Source: Ophiodon elongatus | Lineage: Eukaryota; Chordata; Actinopteri; Perciformes; Hexagrammidae | DNA: 64,000 nt | Direction: 5' to 3' | Assembly: GCA_016806645.1 (NCBI GenBank) | Contig: JACSYO010000551.1 | Location: 193,501-257,500 of the forward strand | Part shown: positions 61,940 to 64,000 of the stretch, piece by piece | Numbering within the stretch: the first letter of the stretch is position 1 | How the letters are laid out: each line of letters opens with the position of its first letter | Notes under the pieces: model-generated | Told to the model about the DNA's origin: nothing | Database searches by the model: none | What the model saw: only the letters and a program-made list of their open reading frames with translations | Position numbers and translations under genes: made by a program

Positions 61940-63770
61940 AAGTATTTCAGAAGTGTAAGAGTACCTGTTCATAAAAATACAGTGCTCTTTCGAAGTTTTT
62001 GAGGCCCGTGTAGATCATGCCACCATAGTAGTAGTAACATAAAAAGTGCTTTGCGTCGTAAGCTCCGTTCTCCTTACAGATGTCCATCATGTCCAATTCC
62101 AAGAAGGGCAGGACGGGCTTGAAGCACTTCGCTAACAAGCACAGCTGCAAGGGAGACAGGGTATGTGAGTGAAGGCCACGCAGACGCTTACGCCAAGTCA
62201 CACTGGGACGAAGCCTGCGTTTGAGTTATTTAACGGGGACCCTTTAAATGGTGTGAGATAAAAAAACATTAAGGGGGACCGGCGTCGATCACGAAAAATA
62301 CAGCTAAATGGATCAAGTTCGGCAGCTGAATTAAAACGTGCATGTTAAACCATGAGGCCATGTGGGGGTTTACAGCCGTGGGGCCGTGCAGCAGTGACTC
62401 ACCTGACACAGGTCTGCATGAACTGAGGTAAGTTGGTTTGTGTTCATCTGCATTTTGTCTATTGCCTGTTTTAGGACGACAACACCCCTCAATGGCTGTC
62501 GGAGAAGAAAAAAAAAAGCTATATTCAGTTAAGTTATTCATCTGTGGCTTTCCTGAGGCTGGTCGAGGCCTGTAGCCGCACTTTAAAATGCATTAAAATA
62601 TTTAGATCAATTTAGATCAGGAAAGAGGAAAACATGCCACTCCTGGAAGCGGAGACTCCGCAGCGTACAAGCAATACGGCGACTCATTTGGGGACTCTTG
62701 TCGGACAGCAGTGACGAATGAGATTAAAATCAGCATTTTTTTCTGTCACCCGTGGGGAAGCTGCTTTCGCCGCAAAGTGCATGCAACATTTAAAATAGTT
62801 TCACTCAAGGAGCTAGTAGTCTTGTCTATGACACAAAAACAGCACTCCGTCGACGAATACACACTATTCTACACACTAGGTTCAACCGTGCATGCGGTCT
62901 TCAATGGAATCAAATAGACACGGCTCATGAATAAACACTGCAGCGAGTCAAGAAGGAAAACGAACTGCGCAACCATAACGGTGTTATAAATTGCATAATC
63001 TCTGAAGTAGTAACCACTGAAGAAAATACTTTTTTACGGCGAGCATGTGGCGACTTAAGTAAAAAAATATATCGATCGTATTGGTAACTCGTTGGGCATT
63101 TTGCTCCCACTGAAGTCAGAATCAACAGTCTTACCTGTTTCCGCTCAACAAGGGCGTTTGTCAACTGGTGGCAGAGACCAGCAACTGTGAGAGGGAATAG
63201 AAGGGAAGGAAGGGAAGGAAGGGAAGGGTCTTCAGTTATTGATTCAATCTTTTTCTCAAAAGGTTCAAGAGAGCCAAGTAACTTTGTAATACATTTGTGT
63301 TACTGAATCCGACATTAAGACAGCAATATACCGGACCATTCCAATCTACATTACAGATGCCACACTACTGTAACAATGCAGCATGTTCTTCAGTTTGATT
63401 GATACTAAAAGACAGTTTTAGTGCCTGACAGGGGACACTTGAATAAGCCAGTATATGATTTACGCCTTAGTAAAGTATCTGCATGAGAGAGTGGGCATAA
63501 CAGTGCACATTTTCACAGAATACATGCTCTCAACTGATCGGTGTAGAAATCAGTTTTTTGGTTCAACTAATAACTTAAAACGTAACAACCACCAGCGGCA
63601 TACAAACTCTGCTTCCTAAACGTCTACGAGTGAGAGGTTTGGTTAGTCTGCACTTACAAGTGTCTGTTGCATATCTAATGTGCTCCCCATTGCAAGTACT
63701 GATGAAGAGCTGGACTTGGGAGAAGAGCGTCTCAAAGTCAGGGATGTTTGGCATGGAGAACTTCACAAAT
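58284..63770 (-). CDS. cops3: COP9 signalosome subunit 3, ten 3' coding exons, 5' part outside window
   Basis: Ten minus-strand exons (63770-63658, 63184-63135, 62495-62403, 62144-61965, 61806-61666, 60128-59955, 59213-59127, 58908-58795, 58666-58586, 58337-58284) join to 1087 nt, about 361 residues. They run from FVKFSMPNIPDFETLF to the terminal TSSYS. The family protein is about 423 aa, so roughly 62 N-terminal residues lie beyond 64000. CSN3 is a scaffold subunit of the CSN complex, which removes NEDD8 from cullins and so regulates cullin-RING ligases. The helical-repeat part holds DMMDICKENGAYDAKHFL and YYYYGGMIYTGLKNFERA; the PCI winged-helix region spans the LPKYTSQIVGRF to EDGEIYASINQKDGMV blocks; a C-terminal helix holds ECIELDE-like MLKCIELDEKL. 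No frame breaks were found. Confidence 0.96.
58586..58666 (-). CDS. cops3: cops3 exon, MLKCIELDEKLKSMDQE
   Basis: An 81-nt phase 0-0 exon for the C-terminal helix, ending NPQFVQK. Confidence 0.94.
58795..58908 (-). CDS. cops3: cops3 exon, IEDGEIYASINQKDGMV
   Basis: A 114-nt phase 0-0 exon at the end of the PCI domain, ending AMLHKIDQE. It was identified from reverse-strand reading and frame continuity. Confidence 0.94.
59127..59213 (-). CDS. cops3: cops3 exon, TFLTLSLQDMASRVQL
   Basis: An 87-nt phase 0-0 exon of the PCI winged helix ending AEKYVLHM; donor ATG|GTGAGT. Confidence 0.95.
59955..60128 (-). CDS. cops3: cops3 exon, PCI region
   Basis: A 174-nt phase 0-0 exon encoding PLSNAYHELAQIYTTNN, HSETFTRDNN and CLSSLYKKNIQRLTK. 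The donor is AAG|GTGGGC, weaker than average. Confidence 0.95.
60148..60621. repeat. GAGGAAAAAGGACAG/(GA)n minisatellite in a cops3 intron
   Basis: Eleven copies of an A/G-only core (GAGGAAAAAGGACAG) separated by (GA)n of varying length and ACAC-type links, ending in about 70 bp of pure GA. Nearly all purine on + (pyrimidine on the cops3 strand). Produces long artefactual Leu/Ser and Arg/Glu ORFs. Confidence 0.92.
61666..61806 (-). CDS. cops3: cops3 exon, start of PCI region
   Basis: A 141-nt phase 0-0 exon encoding AITTPAMAVSHIMLEAYKK through LPKYTSQIVGRFIK. The 158-bp intron before it is mostly an AC/GT microsatellite. Confidence 0.95.
61826..61933. repeat. (AC)n microsatellite filling a short cops3 intron
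   Basis: Includes two ACACACAATCATTTAAATAT links, then pure AC. It takes up about two thirds of the 158-bp intron 61807-61964. Confidence 0.95.
61965..62144 (-). CDS. cops3: cops3 exon with YYYYGGMIYTGLKNFERA
   Basis: A 180-nt phase 0-0 exon encoding LCLLAKCFKPVLPFLELD, then MMDICKENGAYDAKHFLC and the helical repeat ending LYFYEQ. Confidence 0.96.
62403..62495 (-). CDS. cops3: cops3 exon, PLRGVVVLKQAIDKMQMN
   Basis: A 93-nt phase 0-0 exon ending TSVHADLCQ. The VVVL segment differs from mammalian GIGIL, a conservative change. Confidence 0.94.
63135..63184 (-). CDS. cops3: cops3 exon, FAGLCHQLTNALVERKQ
   Basis: A 50-nt exon found by frame continuity and homology; acceptor TCTCACAG, donor CAG|GTAAGA, ends phase 0. 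Confidence 0.93.
63658..63770 (-). CDS. cops3: cops3 exon with FVKFSMPNIPDFETLF
   Basis: First cops3 exon seen in the window. Encodes 37 full codons through STCNGEHIRYATDT. The acceptor is CTTCCAG (phase 2) and the donor T|GTAAGT (phase 1). Confidence 0.94.
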
Positions 63771-64000
63771 CTGGAAGGACAGAGAAGGAGGTGAGCAACA
63801 ACTTTTCAGAGAGCCGAGGAGGCCTCAACACAGGTTTGATGTTCGTACCGCAGAGGGGAACTTATGACATTTAGCGTTTTGATATAGTAAACTGTTAAGG
63901 AATAAGTCAAACTAATATCACTGGCATTTCTCGATTCACTAAATAATGAGAAATACTCACGTTCTTTGTTACAATGTTAGTTCAGGCCTACATTATTGGT
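63771..64000 (-). other. cops3: cops3 intron, window edge
   Basis: No exon with the expected preceding COPS3 sequence is visible here, so the 5' exons lie beyond the window. Confidence 0.6.

Noticed and set aside
63950..64000. A further cops3 exon at the window edge (AAC|GTGAGT on -)
   Set aside because: The preceding sequence does not encode the expected COPS3 residues.

Overview
This is a vertebrate, almost certainly percomorph teleost, nuclear window. The evidence is split genes with GT-AG introns, very abundant (CA)n, (GA)n and other microsatellites, several tRNA-derived SINEs and DNA-transposon fragments of kinds common in fish, and exon sequences that read as fish orthologues of four vertebrate genes. 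There are no bacterial-style operons, phages or CRISPR arrays. Gene names come from remembered family sequences, not from a database search.

Layout. About 1-16 kb is gene-poor: dispersed repeats, a 27-bp minisatellite (2.6 kb), a CAC-rich tract (3.7 kb), a 33-bp minisatellite (7.2-8.1 kb) and microsatellites. About 16.0-22 kb (+ strand) holds a somatostatin receptor gene, best sstr2: a probable CpG-rich non-coding first exon near 16.1-16.6 kb and three coding exons (18741-19128, 19702-20027, 21135-21566; 381 aa). About 22-35 kb is repeat-rich intergenic DNA, including a SINE split by a non-autonomous hAT transposon (32.2-33.7 kb). About 36.1-40.65 kb (+) is tnfrsf13b (TACI), four coding exons, 255 aa, with a second hAT copy in its last intron. 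About 41.15-57.3 kb (-) is usp22, 13 coding exons rebuilt end to end (506 aa), convergent with tnfrsf13b. About 58.28 kb to the right edge (-) is cops3; its ten 3'-most coding exons are present and the N-terminal part (about 62 codons) lies beyond the window.

Function. The four genes are not one pathway: a peptide-hormone GPCR, a B-cell BAFF/APRIL receptor, the SAGA deubiquitinase and a COP9 signalosome subunit. As I recall, TNFRSF13B, USP22 and COPS3 all map to human 17p11.2 and SSTR2 to 17q, so the linkage looks like old synteny.

Most interesting. (1) Two hAT copies in opposite orientation, each with a perfect 8-bp target-site duplication; one sits inside a SINE, and they differ by 16 versus 3 copies of a 28-bp unit that grew inside the transposase remnant. 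(2) UG-repeat tracts lie almost directly on splice sites of usp22 exons 1, 4 and 8 and fill a short cops3 intron. (3) The sstr2 reading frame is split by two introns, the first cutting the codon of the ligand-binding Asp, and an overlapping upstream ORF is possible. (4) A palindrome-seeded 31-bp minisatellite lies in a usp22 intron. I found no wholly new gene system.
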